Of a DNA stretch of 64,000 nt, positions 63,906 to 64,000 are shown piece after piece; the stretch's first letter is position 1, and each line of letters starts with the position of its first letter. The position numbers and the translations under genes are program-made. The stretch is from Kosakonia sp. BYX6 (GTDB taxonomy: Bacteria > Pseudomonadota > Gammaproteobacteria > Enterobacterales > Enterobacteriaceae): positions 4,002,406-4,066,405 of the forward strand of contig NZ_CP151800.1 of assembly GCF_038449125.1 (NCBI RefSeq). The letters run 5' to 3'. The notes under the pieces were generated by a model, which saw nothing but the letters and a program-made list of their open reading frames with translations, did not search any database and was not told the DNA's origin.

Positions 63906-64000
63906 TGCTCCCGTAAGCACTTACTAACTTACAGACTCGTACTCAGCCTGGCTTGCCGGGCTTTGGGGTCATAACACAGCGTATAAAATGCCCCCTTAGC

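Noticed and set aside
1-64000. CRISPR arrays, tRNA or rRNA genes, insertion sequences
   Set aside because: No regularly spaced repeats, no cloverleaf-like sequence with a CCA-type end, and no transposase reading frame were noticed; the only dispersed repeats are REP/BIME palindromes.

Overview
The window is chromosomal DNA of a gamma-proteobacterium of the family Enterobacteriaceae. Its backbone genes (yjjQ-bglJ, yjjPB, dnaTC, yjjA, opgB, tsr, btsT-yjiX-yjiA, yjiHG, yjiN, yjiM-yjiL, yjiS, yjiR) are close counterparts of the E. coli genes at about 98-99 min. BIME/REP-type palindromes lie between genes. The accessory content (ohr, fosA, gpdQ, murQP, a FoxA-like receptor, an RND pump) suggests Kosakonia, Enterobacter or Klebsiella-like bacteria; the genus is an inference. 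I saw no rRNA, tRNA, CRISPR array, prophage or intact insertion sequence.

Layout. 1-3.4 kb: end of a YbaK-like gene, bglJ-yjjQ on the minus strand, and divergent yjjPB (succinate export). 3.4-5.1 kb: TetR regulator, ohrR and ohr (organic peroxide defence), set between yjjB and dnaT, which are neighbours in E. coli. 5.2-15.1 kb: dnaT-dnaC, yjjA, opgB, tsr (minus, with a near-perfect sigma-28 promoter), and btsT-yjiX-yjiA. 15.1-18.9 kb: aldehyde dehydrogenase, a free-standing type-44 polymorphic-toxin-like protein with two tandem membrane-anchored probable immunity proteins, and a VOC protein. 18.9-22.5 kb: M20 amidohydrolase with yjiG-yjiH and a divergent LysR regulator. 22.5-26.8 kb: DinJ/YafQ-type toxin-antitoxin pair, yjiN, and the Fe-S system yjiM-yjiL-DUF3343.

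26.9-32.6 kb: MarR-HlyD-DUF2955 efflux operon, fosA, a hipB gene whose hipA partner is reduced to a C-terminal stub, a DUF1176 protein and a second ClpP-like protease. 32.7-37.8 kb: yjiS, yjiR, an NlpC/P60 lipoprotein, and an orphan regulatory island made of a FliA-like sigma factor, a ToxR/MarT-like membrane regulator with a FidL-like partner, and a short FlgM-like anti-sigma factor. 37.8-50.1 kb: murQP, a FoxA-like receptor with an AraC regulator, and a complete TetR-controlled RND pump. 50.3-58.4 kb: higBA, an RpiR regulator at the end of a siderophore ABC operon, and a divergent TonB-dependent receptor. 58.5-63.5 kb: a Ugp-like ABC importer with the glycerophosphodiesterase gpdQ inside it. 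A small uncharacterised gene closes the window.

Three themes recur. Iron: two TonB receptors, one ABC importer, one AraC regulator and several Fur-box-like palindromes. Envelope and drug defence: RND pump, HlyD/DUF2955 exporter, FosA, Ohr. Small conflict modules: DinJ/YafQ, HigBA, a decayed HipBA, and the type-44 toxin with its immunity genes. The least explained unit is the orphan sigma/anti-sigma island at 35.1-37.7 kb, which sits with no flagellar structural gene nearby.
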